From: Parasphingopyxis sp.
GTDB lineage: Bacteria > Pseudomonadota > Alphaproteobacteria > Sphingomonadales > Sphingomonadaceae
Reading direction: 5' to 3'
Assembly: GCF_028279465.1 (NCBI RefSeq)
Contig: NZ_JANQNS010000001.1
Coordinates: forward strand, 1 to 64,000
Length of the DNA stretch: 64,000 nucleotides
Shown here: piece by piece, positions 1 to 13,721 of the stretch
How the letters are laid out: every line of letters begins with the position of its first letter
How positions within the stretch are numbered: position 1 is the stretch's first letter
Notes under the pieces: model-generated
Databases searched by the model: none
Seen by the model: the letters and a program-made list of their open reading frames with translations, nothing else
Told to the model about the DNA's origin: nothing
Made by a program: the position numbers and the translations under genes

Positions 1-1446
<1,446 letters not shown>

Positions 1447-1477
1447 TCACCGGAGGGCAGGGGACTGATAATCGTGG

Positions 1478-5635
<4,158 letters not shown>

Positions 5636-5819
5636 GGAATATTTGCCTCGGTGTCTGCTCTAATCTCGCAGCGCGGAGACGACAAAAAGCCGCAAGACTC
5701 CCTGTCCTCGGAACCGGGGAATCTGCAGCTTTGAGCGTCTATGAAACCGAAGCCGATCCATTCTTGTGATGCGGCGCGCAAATTCGCATCATTGCTCGAA
5801 CGGCAGCGGTGATAGCGAG

Positions 5820-5848
5820 GATATAGGAAGTGAGACTGGACGTGTCAA
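5820..5848 (-). promoter_or_regulatory. Candidate sigma70 promoter for rpoBC
   Basis: Read on the minus strand, this is TTGACA (5843-5848), a 17-bp spacer, then TATATC (5820-5825). That is a perfect -35, a near-consensus -10 and ideal spacing. Transcription would start near 5813, giving a leader of about 180 nt before the rpoB ATG at 5635. It sits in the only long gap between the tonB-like gene and rpoB. It would allow rpoBC expression despite the separation from rplJL. Promoter activity is inferred from sequence only. Confidence 0.65.
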
Positions 5849-5893
5849 TTTCGCGGGTGCCGGGCGCAACCGCCATTATCCGGTGAGAGGCCG

Positions 5894-6601
5894 CTATTGG
5901 ATGATAAACGAGATCGGAATTGTTATTTCGGCGCGCGATCCTCGATAATCTGCAGGCAGCGGATCGACCCGCGTAATCCGCCGGGCAACGCGTTCGATCT
6001 CGTGATCGAGCCGCCAGTGGCCGGTCGATTGCACAAGTTCCCACTCGAGAATATCGCCTGCGCGCGCGATGACTATGCGCAGGCGGCCGACACCTTCTTC
6101 TCCGATCAACAACGAGCCTTGCGGGTAGACAAGGCGGCTTGAATAGAGCCGTGTCGAAATGCTGGTCAGCCGATTCTCGATTTCTGCCGTGCTGCGTCCT
6201 GGCGCTGGCGGTGGCGGATCGCGGCGTATGACAGGCCGTTCCGCGCCACGACCCGAGGAGAGGCGGTCACTGGCCTGCGTCCAGTTGGGCGGCGGCCTTG
6301 CATCGGGCGGTGTGGGCGGCGGCGCATCCGGGTCGCGTTCCGTGGCCACGGGCGGCTCCTCGGGCGTTTGTACGTCTTGCGGCACAGGCGGTGCTTCGAG
6401 CCGTTGCGGAGGCCCGCCTAGTGATACCACTATCCGTTCCGCCTCTTCCGTTTCTTCGCCGAGCGGCTCTTGCTGTGCGAGCGGCCAGCTCGCCAAAACC
6501 AGGATCAGCGTGGCGATGGCGAGCCCCAGCGCCCAGTGCCAATTGGCCGGAATCGGCGGCCGGGCCGGGCTGATCGCGCTGCTCCACGGGATGACGCTCA
6601 T
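5894..6601 (-). CDS. TonB-like energy transducer
   Basis: This 235-residue protein has the TonB layout: a short cytoplasmic N-terminus, one membrane helix (about residues 21-42), and a long Pro/Glu-rich periplasmic stretch (about 60-135). A C-terminal domain of about 90 residues follows (YSSRLVYPQG ... GVGRLRIVIARAGDI ... PISFII), resembling the TonB C-terminal fold that contacts outer-membrane receptors. It overlaps the upstream exbD gene by 4 bp, so it is the last gene of an exbB-exbD-exbD-tonB operon. No TonB-dependent receptor gene is nearby, so the substrate is unknown. It could instead serve a TolA-like role, but the C-terminus fits TonB better. Confidence 0.8.
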   Translation of the reverse strand: MSVIPWSSAISPARPPIPANWHWALGLAIATLILVLASWPLAQQEPLGEETEEAERIVVSLGGPPQRLEAPPVPQDVQTPEEPPVATERDPDAPPPTPPDARPPPNWTQASDRLSSGRGAERPVIRRDPPPPAPGRSTAEIENRLTSISTRLYSSRLVYPQGSLLIGEEGVGRLRIVIARAGDILEWELVQSTGHWRLDHEIERVARRITRVDPLPADYRGSRAEITIPISFIIQ

Positions 6602-7017
6602 CCGCCGCCTCCGATCTCACCGCGACCTACTGTCAGCAGCACGATATATTCAGCGCCAGCCTCGCGAATCTCCTCCATGATTTCGATGATCGTCAGGGCG
6701 TCGGCGCCACCATCTGGCTTCAGCTGGATGAGGGCGCCGGGTCGCGACTCCAGCGCCGCGCGCACTGCGCCGGTCAGTTCATCACGTTCCAACGGGCGAT
6801 CGTCCAGCGCGACCTCGCCATTTTCCCCGACCAGAACGACGAAATCCTGAATGTCGCCGCGTTCTTCGCTGGCCGAAGCCGGCGGCGCGACTGCAAATGG
6901 GTCTTCGGGTTCGATGGCACCGGCCAGCATGAAGAAAACGAGCAAGATGAAGACGACGTCGATCAGCGGTGTGATGTTGATGAGCTCTCGCTTGGGTCGG
7001 GCGCGTTCGAGCTTCAT
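6598..7017 (-). CDS. Biopolymer transport protein ExbD/TolR family (second copy)
   Basis: The protein has 139 residues. A positively charged start (MKLERARPKRELI) is followed by NITPLIDVVFILLVFFMLAG, the single helix with the membrane aspartate that carries protons in ExbD/TolR. A periplasmic domain follows, containing an IQLKPDGGADALTIIEIMEEI segment typical of the family. It lies 3 bp after the first exbD gene and overlaps the TonB-like gene by 4 bp. Two ExbD subunits in one operon are known in some proteobacteria (for example Xanthomonas). The two copies here differ clearly in their periplasmic parts. Confidence 0.88.
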   Translation of the reverse strand: MKLERARPKRELINITPLIDVVFILLVFFMLAGAIEPEDPFAVAPPASASEERGDIQDFVVLVGENGEVALDDRPLERDELTGAVRAALESRPGALIQLKPDGGADALTIIEIMEEIREAGAEYIVLLTVGRGEIGGGG

Positions 7018-7020
7018 GGC

Positions 7021-7428
7021 TCAGGATTGCTCCTGTGGCCCGGTGAAACTGACCGCATAGGCGCCGGCGTCCCGCGCAAGCTGAAACACGTCGATGGCTT
7101 CCTGCATCGTAACGCCGGGTTCGGGACGGATGAGAAAGGTACGACCCGGGTCGACCGCGATCATCTCGGCCACATTGGCGGATATTTCCTCCAGGCTCGC
7201 CGGGTCACCATCATAGCTGAAGGTGCCATCGGCCTCGACGAGGATCACGATTGCGGCGGCGGTATCCTGCGTGACCTCGCGCTCCTGGGGCGTTTCGACG
7301 CCGATCAACCGGAACCGGGCAAAATTCGTCGTCAGCATGAAGAAGACGAGCAGTATGAAGACCACGTCGATCAGCGGGGTGACATTGAGCAGCGCCCCCT
7401 GATCGTGACGGTGGCGCAGCAGGTTCAT
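7021..7428 (-). CDS. Biopolymer transport protein ExbD/TolR family (first copy)
   Basis: The 135-residue protein begins MNLLRHRHDQG, followed by the TPLIDVVFILLVFFML membrane helix with the proton-relay aspartate, and a periplasmic domain ending FTGPQEQS. It overlaps the ExbB-like gene by 4 bp, which indicates translational coupling. Together with the ExbB-like channel it should form the proton-driven motor that powers the TonB-like protein two genes downstream. Confidence 0.88.
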   Translation of the reverse strand: MNLLRHRHDQGALLNVTPLIDVVFILLVFFMLTTNFARFRLIGVETPQEREVTQDTAAAIVILVEADGTFSYDGDPASLEEISANVAEMIAVDPGRTFLIRPEPGVTMQEAIDVFQLARDAGAYAVSFTGPQEQS

Positions 7429-8258
7429 GCCGGTGCCGGCTCAGGCTGTGGAGGATCGCCCGGTGCAGGCTGTTCCTCGACTGCATCGTATAGCGAGATC
7501 GTGAAAATCTGGGTCGCGGCGTCTTCCATGCGCTGGCCCTCGACATCGACCGTGCGCTGGAGCCAGGTGAAGAATACGGCTGCTGGTATCGCCACGGAGA
7601 GCCCTGCCGCGGTTGTCAGCAGCGCTTCCCAGATGCCGCCGGCCAGTACCGCCGGCTCGATGCGGTCGCCGACCGTCTCCATTTCCTGGAACGCTTCGAT
7701 CATCCCGAGCACGGTGCCGAGCAGACCGAGCAGCGGTGCGATGGTGGCGATCAGGCTGAGCAAGGCGAGGCCGCGCTCCAAAGCATCGAGCTGCGCCTCG
7801 GCGACCCGGGCAGTCTCCTCGCGTACCACTTCGTTTGTCATTCTGGGATTGGCCCTGCCGCGCGCCGCGGCCGCCATTACCCGCGCGACCGGATTGCTTC
7901 GCGCTTCCAGCGCTTCGATCGCACCGGCGATATCATTCTGCTTGATCGCCTCGACCTGGTCCGCGACGAAACCGGCTCTGCCAACGCCGATACGCCAGAA
8001 TTGTACGAATTTGACGAGCGTGACGCCCAGCGCGAGCACCGCCAGTATCGCAAGTATCACGATAATCGGGCCGCCGGCATCGAACAGCCTGGCAAGGGGC
8101 GAGGAAGGTGCGTCGGTTGCCGCAGCCAATGCAGGGCTGGCCACGCCGGCCAAACCCAACATGATCGACCATCTCAGAATACCGATAGCAAGTCTCCCCT
8201 GAAGAAGGACTTTGCCAGATATTCCGCGATTTACCAAGTTTCGCCACAAAAGTGTCAT
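7425..8258 (-). CDS. MotA/TolQ/ExbB proton channel family protein
   Basis: The open frame has 277 residues. A hydrophobic N-terminal helix that could act as a signal sequence (SIMLGLAGVASPALAAA) precedes the first ExbB helix (about residues 60-85). Two further helices (about 165-190 and 205-235) carry the signature LLSLIATIAPLLGLLGTVLGMIEAF and LLTTAAGLSVAIPA. The start is uncertain. The ATG at 8258 has no clear ribosome binding site, and an ATG at 8162 would also give a complete channel with a signal peptide. It is the first gene of the exbB-exbD-exbD-tonB operon. Confidence 0.85.
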   Translation of the reverse strand: MTLLWRNLVNRGISGKVLLQGRLAIGILRWSIMLGLAGVASPALAAATDAPSSPLARLFDAGGPIIVILAILAVLALGVTLVKFVQFWRIGVGRAGFVADQVEAIKQNDIAGAIEALEARSNPVARVMAAAARGRANPRMTNEVVREETARVAEAQLDALERGLALLSLIATIAPLLGLLGTVLGMIEAFQEMETVGDRIEPAVLAGGIWEALLTTAAGLSVAIPAAVFFTWLQRTVDVEGQRMEDAATQIFTISLYDAVEEQPAPGDPPQPEPAPA

Positions 8259-8343
8259 GCCGTTTACACAAATCGCGTCGGTAAACAGGCGAAATGCAAC
8301 GCCGACCGAATGGGACTGAATCCATGGCGATGGATTTCTGTCG

Positions 8344-9189
8344 TCAGGAAGCCGGCTCTTCGAAAGACTCCCACGTCATGCCGGTCAGTATCCGGCTTGG
8401 CTCGTCATCCGGGCTGTCGAGCTGATCGGCAATATGGCGAATGATCCGGGATATCTTTTCGCCGCTCGGAACATGATTGGCGTGATCGAGTGCAATCGAG
8501 GCGCCGGCCAATTCCGCTTGCGCCGCCGCCTGCGCAAGCCTTTGCATATGATCGAACGGTACGACTTCGTCCGCGCGTCCATGGATCAGGAATACGGCCT
8601 CGTCCGCGCGATTAACGGCGGTCAGGCTATCATAGGGGTCAGGCACGAGTCCGCGGGCCCAGCCGGGCGCCATGTCCCGCGTCGACGTGAAGGTTCCGAT
8701 CGTTATCAGCGCATCGAGCCGTTCGCGGCGGGAAAGATCGAAAGCGACCCCGCCGCCGAGACTATGCCCGATAACAATAACCGGCCGGCTTCCCGCCAAT
8801 TCCTCGGCCAAAGCCAGGAACGCGTCGGCGTCATGCGCGATACCCTCTTGGGTCGGCGTGCCCGGGTTGCCGCTATAACCGCGATATTCGGCCGCCACGA
8901 TGCCGAAACCGGCTTCCGCCAACGGCGCCAACCATCGCACTATGCCGCTGGCGCTCGCTGCATTGCCATGAAACAGCAATAGGACAGGCCGGTCGCGGCG
9001 CCCGGTCGCAACGATGCCCGAAAGCGTGAGACCGTCGGCCGTGTCGACCGTGATCAACTCCGTGCCGGCTGGAAGCCCTTCGAGCGTAAGCGGCGCTTGC
9101 GGCGGATGGTAGATGGCATCGCGGGCGAGGCTATCGCATCCGGCAACCGCCACCAGGGCACAGATCGCAATGGCCAACCGAAAGAACAT
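8344..9189 (-). CDS. Alpha/beta hydrolase, predicted lipoprotein
   Basis: The 281-residue protein has a lipoprotein signal peptide with lipobox VAGC near residue 18. The alpha/beta hydrolase fold follows: an oxyanion HGNA motif, nucleophile elbow GHSLGGG, acid GRADEVVP and a late HANH histidine. The AEYRGYSGNPGTP segment resembles the serine aminopeptidase/BEM46-like subfamily. It should act at the inner or outer membrane on an unknown ester or lipid. It stands alone on the minus strand, divergent from the phosphoesterase gene at 9327. Confidence 0.8.
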   Translation of the reverse strand: MFFRLAIAICALVAVAGCDSLARDAIYHPPQAPLTLEGLPAGTELITVDTADGLTLSGIVATGRRDRPVLLLFHGNAASASGIVRWLAPLAEAGFGIVAAEYRGYSGNPGTPTQEGIAHDADAFLALAEELAGSRPVIVIGHSLGGGVAFDLSRRERLDALITIGTFTSTRDMAPGWARGLVPDPYDSLTAVNRADEAVFLIHGRADEVVPFDHMQRLAQAAAQAELAGASIALDHANHVPSGEKISRIIRHIADQLDSPDDEPSRILTGMTWESFEEPAS

Positions 9190-9326
9190 CGCGCCCTGTT
9201 ACCCGATCGATACCAGGCTGTCAGTCCAAGCGGGGTCTGGAAAGCGTTTCATCTGCCATTGTTGCGTTTGCCTTGACAGGCGGGCCGTGCTTACGCTCGT
9301 TTCCGGCCAAAGAGAGGGGTATCGGA

Positions 9327-10403
9327 ATGACGCGTTGGTTGCGAAGCGGATTGGCCGTTTGTGCGGCGCTGCTGATGAGCATGGCGTCCACGCCTGCCAC
9401 CGCTGAGCCCATCGCGCCCGCATGGATGGAGGAACCACAAGAAGCCGAAACCGCCCCGCGCGTCGTGGCCATCGGCGATGTGCATGGCGATCATGAAGCG
9501 TTTCGTGCGATCGTCGAAGCGGCGGGTCTGGTGAACGCAGACGGCGCGTGGATCGGCGGCGATGCGACCTTGCTTCAGGTCGGCGATGTGGCGAACCGCG
9601 GCCCCAATTCGATGCCCATCATCCACGATCTGATGCGGCTGCGGGACGAAGCTGCCGCCGCGGACGGCCGCGTGATCGTGCTGATCGGCAATCACGAAGC
9701 GATGAACGTGCTCGGTGATATCCGCTACGTTCATGAGAATGATTTCGCGGCTTTCCGCACCGAGGAATCGGATCGGGTGTTGCGCCGCTATTATCGTCAC
9801 AATCAGGCGCGGATCGAACGCGCGTACCGGCGCCAGCAGCCGGCATTGTCCGAAGACCAGATAAGGCGGCTCTGGCTGCGCGAAACGCCGCTCGGCGCGG
9901 CGGAGTTGATCATGGCCTGGGGGCCGGAGGGCGAGATCGGCCAATGGCTGGCCGGCAATCCGGCGGTCGCGAAGATTGGCGATACGCTGTTCGTCCATGC
10001 CGGGATCAGCACGGACTATGCCGGGCTTTCCGTTGCCGATATCAATGCGCGCGTCGCGGAGGCCATCGCCGAGCGGGACGATTCCAACACCTCCATACTC
10101 AACGATCCCGATGGCCCGCTCTGGTATCGTGGTTATTTCCTGCGCGACGAGCGCGGTGAGATCGCACTCATTCCGCCCGAGGATGCGGAGCCGGAAATCG
10201 CGACCGTGCTGGCCGCCCATGACGTGTCGCGCATCGTGGTCGGCCATACGCCGTCCTTGGGCGGCATCCGGATGCTGCTAGACGGGCGGTTGATCGGGAT
10301 CGATACCGGGATTTCAGACTATTATGGCGGGCCGCGGACCTATCTTGAGATTGTCGGCGATACCGTTACCGCGCATGTCGTAGGGGAAGGGGAGAGTCCG
10401 TAA
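9327..10403 (+). CDS. Secreted metallophosphoesterase (PPP-like)
   Basis: I chose the ATG at 9327 because AGAGAGG lies 7-14 bp upstream and the protein then starts with a clean signal peptide (cleavage after TPATA). The metallophosphoesterase metal-binding motifs are in order: GDVHGDH, GDVANRGP, GNHEAMN, a histidine in LFVHAGIS, and GHTPSLGG. The GDxxxRG form places it near the Ser/Thr-phosphatase-like (PPP, shelphs-type) branch rather than the nucleases. It is about 358 residues and periplasmic. Its stop overlaps the start of the next gene (TAATG at 10401-10405), so the two are probably translated together. Confidence 0.85.
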   Translation: MTRWLRSGLAVCAALLMSMASTPATAEPIAPAWMEEPQEAETAPRVVAIGDVHGDHEAFRAIVEAAGLVNADGAWIGGDATLLQVGDVANRGPNSMPIIHDLMRLRDEAAAADGRVIVLIGNHEAMNVLGDIRYVHENDFAAFRTEESDRVLRRYYRHNQARIERAYRRQQPALSEDQIRRLWLRETPLGAAELIMAWGPEGEIGQWLAGNPAVAKIGDTLFVHAGISTDYAGLSVADINARVAEAIAERDDSNTSILNDPDGPLWYRGYFLRDERGEIALIPPEDAEPEIATVLAAHDVSRIVVGHTPSLGGIRMLLDGRLIGIDTGISDYYGGPRTYLEIVGDTVTAHVVGEGESP

Positions 10404-11449
10404 TGCCAATCTCGAGATTTTTCGGGGTTCTCGCGGCCCTCGGTATCGCCGTATTCGCCCAGCCTGCATCGGCGCAGCCGGCCGATCCGACACCGCTTTT
10501 CGCTTCGGATGAGATGATCCAGATTTCGATCCGCGGCGATCTGCGGCGGATCACGCGTGTCGATGAAGGCGGGCCTGCTACGCTGACGGTTCACGGTTCG
10601 GTGCCCGAGACGCACGAGATCCAGCTGTCGCCGCGTGGCGTATCGCGCCGTCACAACGGCATCTGCACCTTTCCGCCGCTGCGCGTCGAGCTCCCCGCCC
10701 GTCCGGAATCGGGACTGTTCCAGGAGCAGCGGCGGATCAAGCTCGTCACCCATTGCCAGCGGCGCAGCGCCCATCAGCAGCACGTGCTGCTCGAATATGC
10801 CGCCTACCGGCTCTACAATGCGATGACGGATCGCAGCTTCCGGGTACGGCTCGCGCAGATCGACTATTATCGCAGCGACGCGGACACGCCGACCGTTTCG
10901 CGCGTCGGTTTCTTTATCGAGGATGTCGACGATGCGGCGGAACGCAATGGGATGGTCGAGGTCGAAACGCCGAGCTTTCCCCCGTCGCAGCTCAGCCGCG
11001 CCGATATGGGGCGGATCGCGGTCTTTCAATATATGGTCGGCAATCTGGACTGGGCAGTACAGTCCGGCCCGCCCGGCGAGGATTGCTGCCACAATACGCG
11101 GCCCATCGGCATGACCGAAACGGCGACGAGCAATCTCGTCTCGCTGCCCTATGATTTCGATCAGACAGGGCTTGTGGACGCGCCCTACTCGGCCCCGCCG
11201 GCGCAAATCCGGGTCTCGAGCGTACGGACCCGCGTTTTCCGCGGCTTCTGTTTCCATAACGCCGAGACGCGCGCGGCAGCGGCCGAATTTCTTGCGGCTC
11301 GCCCGCGGCTTGAAGCCGTGCTGGCCTCGATCCCGCAATTAAGCGAGCGGCGGCGCGATCGGGCGACATCCTATCTCGCGGACTTCTTCGAGGACATTGC
11401 GACGCCCCAAGAAGTCGAGGACAATCTGATCGACGACTGCCTAACCTAA
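10403..11449 (+). CDS. Secreted protein resembling CotH-type kinases
   Basis: The 348-residue protein has a signal peptide (cleavage after ASA near residue 24). I do not recognise a named family with certainty. Several segments recall the CotH kinase-like fold: a KLVTHC strand, VLLEYAAYRLYN helix, GFFIEDVDDAAERNG, FQYMVGNLDWAV, CCHNTRPI, and an LPYDFDQTG motif that could bind metal. CotH-like proteins are often encoded near DUF4956 membrane proteins, and one lies at 12238-12969. Its start overlaps the phosphoesterase stop. Its end overlaps the convergent lipoprotein gene by 9 bp. Function unknown; the CotH relation is an inference. Confidence 0.55.
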   Translation: MPISRFFGVLAALGIAVFAQPASAQPADPTPLFASDEMIQISIRGDLRRITRVDEGGPATLTVHGSVPETHEIQLSPRGVSRRHNGICTFPPLRVELPARPESGLFQEQRRIKLVTHCQRRSAHQQHVLLEYAAYRLYNAMTDRSFRVRLAQIDYYRSDADTPTVSRVGFFIEDVDDAAERNGMVEVETPSFPPSQLSRADMGRIAVFQYMVGNLDWAVQSGPPGEDCCHNTRPIGMTETATSNLVSLPYDFDQTGLVDAPYSAPPAQIRVSSVRTRVFRGFCFHNAETRAAAAEFLAARPRLEAVLASIPQLSERRRDRATSYLADFFEDIATPQEVEDNLIDDCLT

Positions 11450-12241
11450 CGGGAATGGGTAGATCGCAATCTGGCCCGGTTCGCCCTGCTGGCCCTCGTC
11501 CGCAATCACAAGCCGGTCCGATCCCACCACCGTAACGCCTTCGGATTGCGGGTGGTTTATCATGTTGAGCCGATGCCGGGCGACGATCCCGCCGTCCCGA
11601 TCGAGTACCAGCATCGAACGTCCGCGCGCAGAAATAACGAGGATCTGCTCATAATCGGGCAGCCATTCGATGCCAGACGGCGCAAAGTCGATCCGCTCCG
11701 CGCGCAGCGCCTGCGCAAGTGGAATCTGCCGCCAGGGCGCGCCCACCGGTTCATGCGTTTCGGCGTCCCACTCATAGATGACCAGCGTTCCGCGCCGATC
11801 CCCTTCATACATATTTTTGCAGACGATCAGAAGATTGCCGGGGCGGGGCGAAAGCGACAGGCCTTCGACCTCGCAATGTTCGCCGATGCCCGTGTCATAT
11901 TGGCGGTGGACGACGCGCGTCTGATCGCGGCCCGCGCGCAAGGCGCGGATCACGCCCTCGCTGTTGATAATCCAGATGCTGTCGCCATTGGCGGCAATCC
12001 CTTCGATATCGTCCTCGATCACCGGGTTGCCGAGTGCGAAGGAGCGTAGCACCTGCCCGTCCTCCAGCGATACCTCATGGATCACCGCGCTTTCGTCGTC
12101 ATGCGCGAAGACGCTGTTAGGCGAAGCCACGGCAAGGCCTGAAATTTCGGCGAGCGCTTCCGGCATTGGCAGATAGCGCGCGTCATCTGTGTCCGGCGCA
12201 CAGGCGGCCAGCAGGACAAAGAGGATCAGCACATATTTCAT
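11441..12241 (-). CDS. Beta-propeller lipoprotein, SdiA-regulated/YjiK-like
   Basis: The 266-residue protein has a lipoprotein signal (LLAAC, Cys at about 14). The rest is made of repeated beta-propeller-like strands: EISGLAVASPNSVFAHDDE, DDIEGIAANGDSIWIINSEG, CEVEGLSLSPRPGNLLIVCKN, and SEGVTVVGSDRLVIADEG. The EISGLA / EGIA / EGLS spacing resembles the SdiA-regulated (YjiK-like) group, extracytoplasmic proteins of unclear role. It overlaps the DUF4956 gene by 4 bp (ATGA), so it is the second gene of a two-gene minus-strand operon. Its stop overlaps the end of the convergent CotH-like gene. Confidence 0.6.
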   Translation of the reverse strand: MKYVLILFVLLAACAPDTDDARYLPMPEALAEISGLAVASPNSVFAHDDESAVIHEVSLEDGQVLRSFALGNPVIEDDIEGIAANGDSIWIINSEGVIRALRAGRDQTRVVHRQYDTGIGEHCEVEGLSLSPRPGNLLIVCKNMYEGDRRGTLVIYEWDAETHEPVGAPWRQIPLAQALRAERIDFAPSGIEWLPDYEQILVISARGRSMLVLDRDGGIVARHRLNMINHPQSEGVTVVGSDRLVIADEGQQGEPGQIAIYPFPLG

Positions 12242-12969
12242 GATTCTGGCGAAGTATCGGCGGATTTGGCCGCTGCGGTATCGGTTTCGCCGGCATCGAT
12301 ATCAGGCGCGGTGGCCTTCTTTTTCTTCTTGCCCTTTTTCGCGGGAGCGTATTCCCCGCGGCGGCGCATATAGCGCTGCGTGCCGTCACGCGCGCCATAA
12401 TCGTACATGTAAAGCACGAGGAAGCCGTAATTGAAGCCGATCGTCATCACGAAGGCGAGTTCGACCGCGCCGATGCCGGCCGCCAGACCCGTGCCGATCG
12501 AGAGGAGAATGAAGAGCGCATCGCCGGGGCTTTTGAGCGCGTTCCGGAACTGCACGCCCGCGGCAATGCCGGCCAGCGAGAAGGCGAGGGCGAGCGAATT
12601 ATGGACGACGATAACGATCCCGGTCACAATCATCGGCAAGAGGATGATCGTCTGGATCAGCGACTGGTTATATTCGTCGCGCGTCCGGATCGCCATATAG
12701 GTCCAGCTGACGGGCAGGGCCGCGAGTAGCGCCGCACCGACCGCGATAATCAGCCAGACGAAACTGCCGAGCGCGCCCGTGCCCGTGGCGCCGATCTCGA
12801 TCCCGTCGAATGGCCCTTCGACCGTTTGCGCGATCAGTTCCTCGACGCCGCCAATCGGGAGGTAATTGCGGATTTCGGGATTGAGCGCGAAGGCTATCAG
12901 CAACGCGAGCGCCACGCCGATATAATATTTGGTCAGCGCGTAGAAGAGCCTCGGAAACCGAATGCGCAT
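12238..12969 (-). CDS. DUF4956 domain-containing membrane protein
   Basis: The 243-residue protein has about five membrane helices: residues 10-30, 68-90, 100-125, a split pair near 125-165, and 165-190. The core YNQSLIQTIILLP ... VHNSLALAFSLAGIAAGVQFRN ... GDALFILLSIGTGLAAGIG is characteristic of DUF4956. The C-terminus is a charged Lys/Ala/Asp-rich tail (KKGKKKKKATAPD). In other bacteria this family is found beside VTC-type polyphosphate polymerase and CotH genes. Here only a CotH-like neighbour is seen, with no VTC gene. It is the first gene of the operon with the beta-propeller lipoprotein. Confidence 0.75.
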   Translation of the reverse strand: MRIRFPRLFYALTKYYIGVALALLIAFALNPEIRNYLPIGGVEELIAQTVEGPFDGIEIGATGTGALGSFVWLIIAVGAALLAALPVSWTYMAIRTRDEYNQSLIQTIILLPMIVTGIVIVVHNSLALAFSLAGIAAGVQFRNALKSPGDALFILLSIGTGLAAGIGAVELAFVMTIGFNYGFLVLYMYDYGARDGTQRYMRRRGEYAPAKKGKKKKKATAPDIDAGETDTAAAKSADTSPES

Positions 12970-13072
12970 ACTAGCCCCTCACCTGTGCCCCAATGGTCAT
13001 GACGGCTGCATATGCGCTCCGCCGCGCCACGAAAAGGGCGGATCAATCGCGCGGATGCCGCCCAGAAGCAAT

Positions 13073-13134
13073 ATTTATTGAAAAACAATAAATCTCTTGA
13101 CGTTTATCGATAAATTCTTATTGAATATCGATAT
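13073..13134 (+). promoter_or_regulatory. AT-rich promoter with three palindromes (candidate HTH operator)
   Basis: This AT-rich island in GC-rich surroundings holds three symmetric elements. They are ATTTATTG-N5-CAATAAAT (13073-13093), TTTATCGATAAA (13103-13114) and ATATCGATAT (13125-13134). The two TATCGATA cores are exactly 21 bp apart, two helical turns, so dimers would bind the same DNA face. A promoter overlaps them: TTGACG (13097-13102), a 16-bp spacer, then TATTGA (13119-13124). A repressor bound here would block RNA polymerase. The likely binder is the small HTH protein encoded at 13721 in the same operon. That assignment is inference. Confidence 0.6.
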
Positions 13135-13151
13135 GCGAAGGAGAAAACACA

Positions 13152-13721
13152 ATGTATGAGTCGGAAAATGCTCATGGTGAGAATGACGCGGTGCTCAAGA
13201 TCGCCCGCGCCCTCATCATAATTGCGCAATGGGGTCTGATACTCGCTAGCGCCGCGCTGGTTATCATGATCCCCTGTCTATTCATCTTCTCCGGCCCGAT
13301 CCTGGGGGCGGTGGGCGATCTGCTGGTGGAGCAGCCGGACATGCCGGCGATCTTCATGATGGCCGCGCTGCTCGTTATGTGCCTTGTCGTCGCGGGGCTC
13401 ACCTATTTCGCGTTCAACCGGCTGCGGCGGATCGTAGAGTCGGTCAGGCAAGGCGATCCGTTCATCCCGATAAACGGCGTTCGGTTGCGCGGCATGGGGC
13501 TGGCGGTCCTCGCCATCCAGCTTTTCGGCTTTGCGGCCACGATGATCGCGACGGCGCTTGTCGCCTTGCTCGGCGAATGGAAGCCCAGCGCGGATGTGAA
13601 CCTGGGCATGGAGTCCGGCATCTCGCTTTCGGGCATATTGCTCGGCCTGCTGTTGATTGTGCTGGCGCGGGTGTTCGATCGCGGGGCGGCTATGCGCGAA
13701 GACCTGGAAGGAACGGTCTGA
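13152..13721 (+). CDS. DUF2975 domain-containing membrane protein
   Basis: The 189-residue protein has four membrane helices: about residues 18-48, 65-85, 118-142 and 155-175. The segment between helices 2 and 3, NRLRRIVESVRQGDPFIPINGVRLRGMGLAVLAIQ, is the typical DUF2975 signature. The start at 13152 is supported by AAGGAGA at 13138-13144. It overlaps the next gene by one base (TGATG). Pairing with a very short Xre-type HTH protein is typical of this family. The operon is probably autoregulated through the palindromes just upstream. Confidence 0.82.
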   Translation: MYESENAHGENDAVLKIARALIIIAQWGLILASAALVIMIPCLFIFSGPILGAVGDLLVEQPDMPAIFMMAALLVMCLVVAGLTYFAFNRLRRIVESVRQGDPFIPINGVRLRGMGLAVLAIQLFGFAATMIATALVALLGEWKPSADVNLGMESGISLSGILLGLLLIVLARVFDRGAAMREDLEGTV

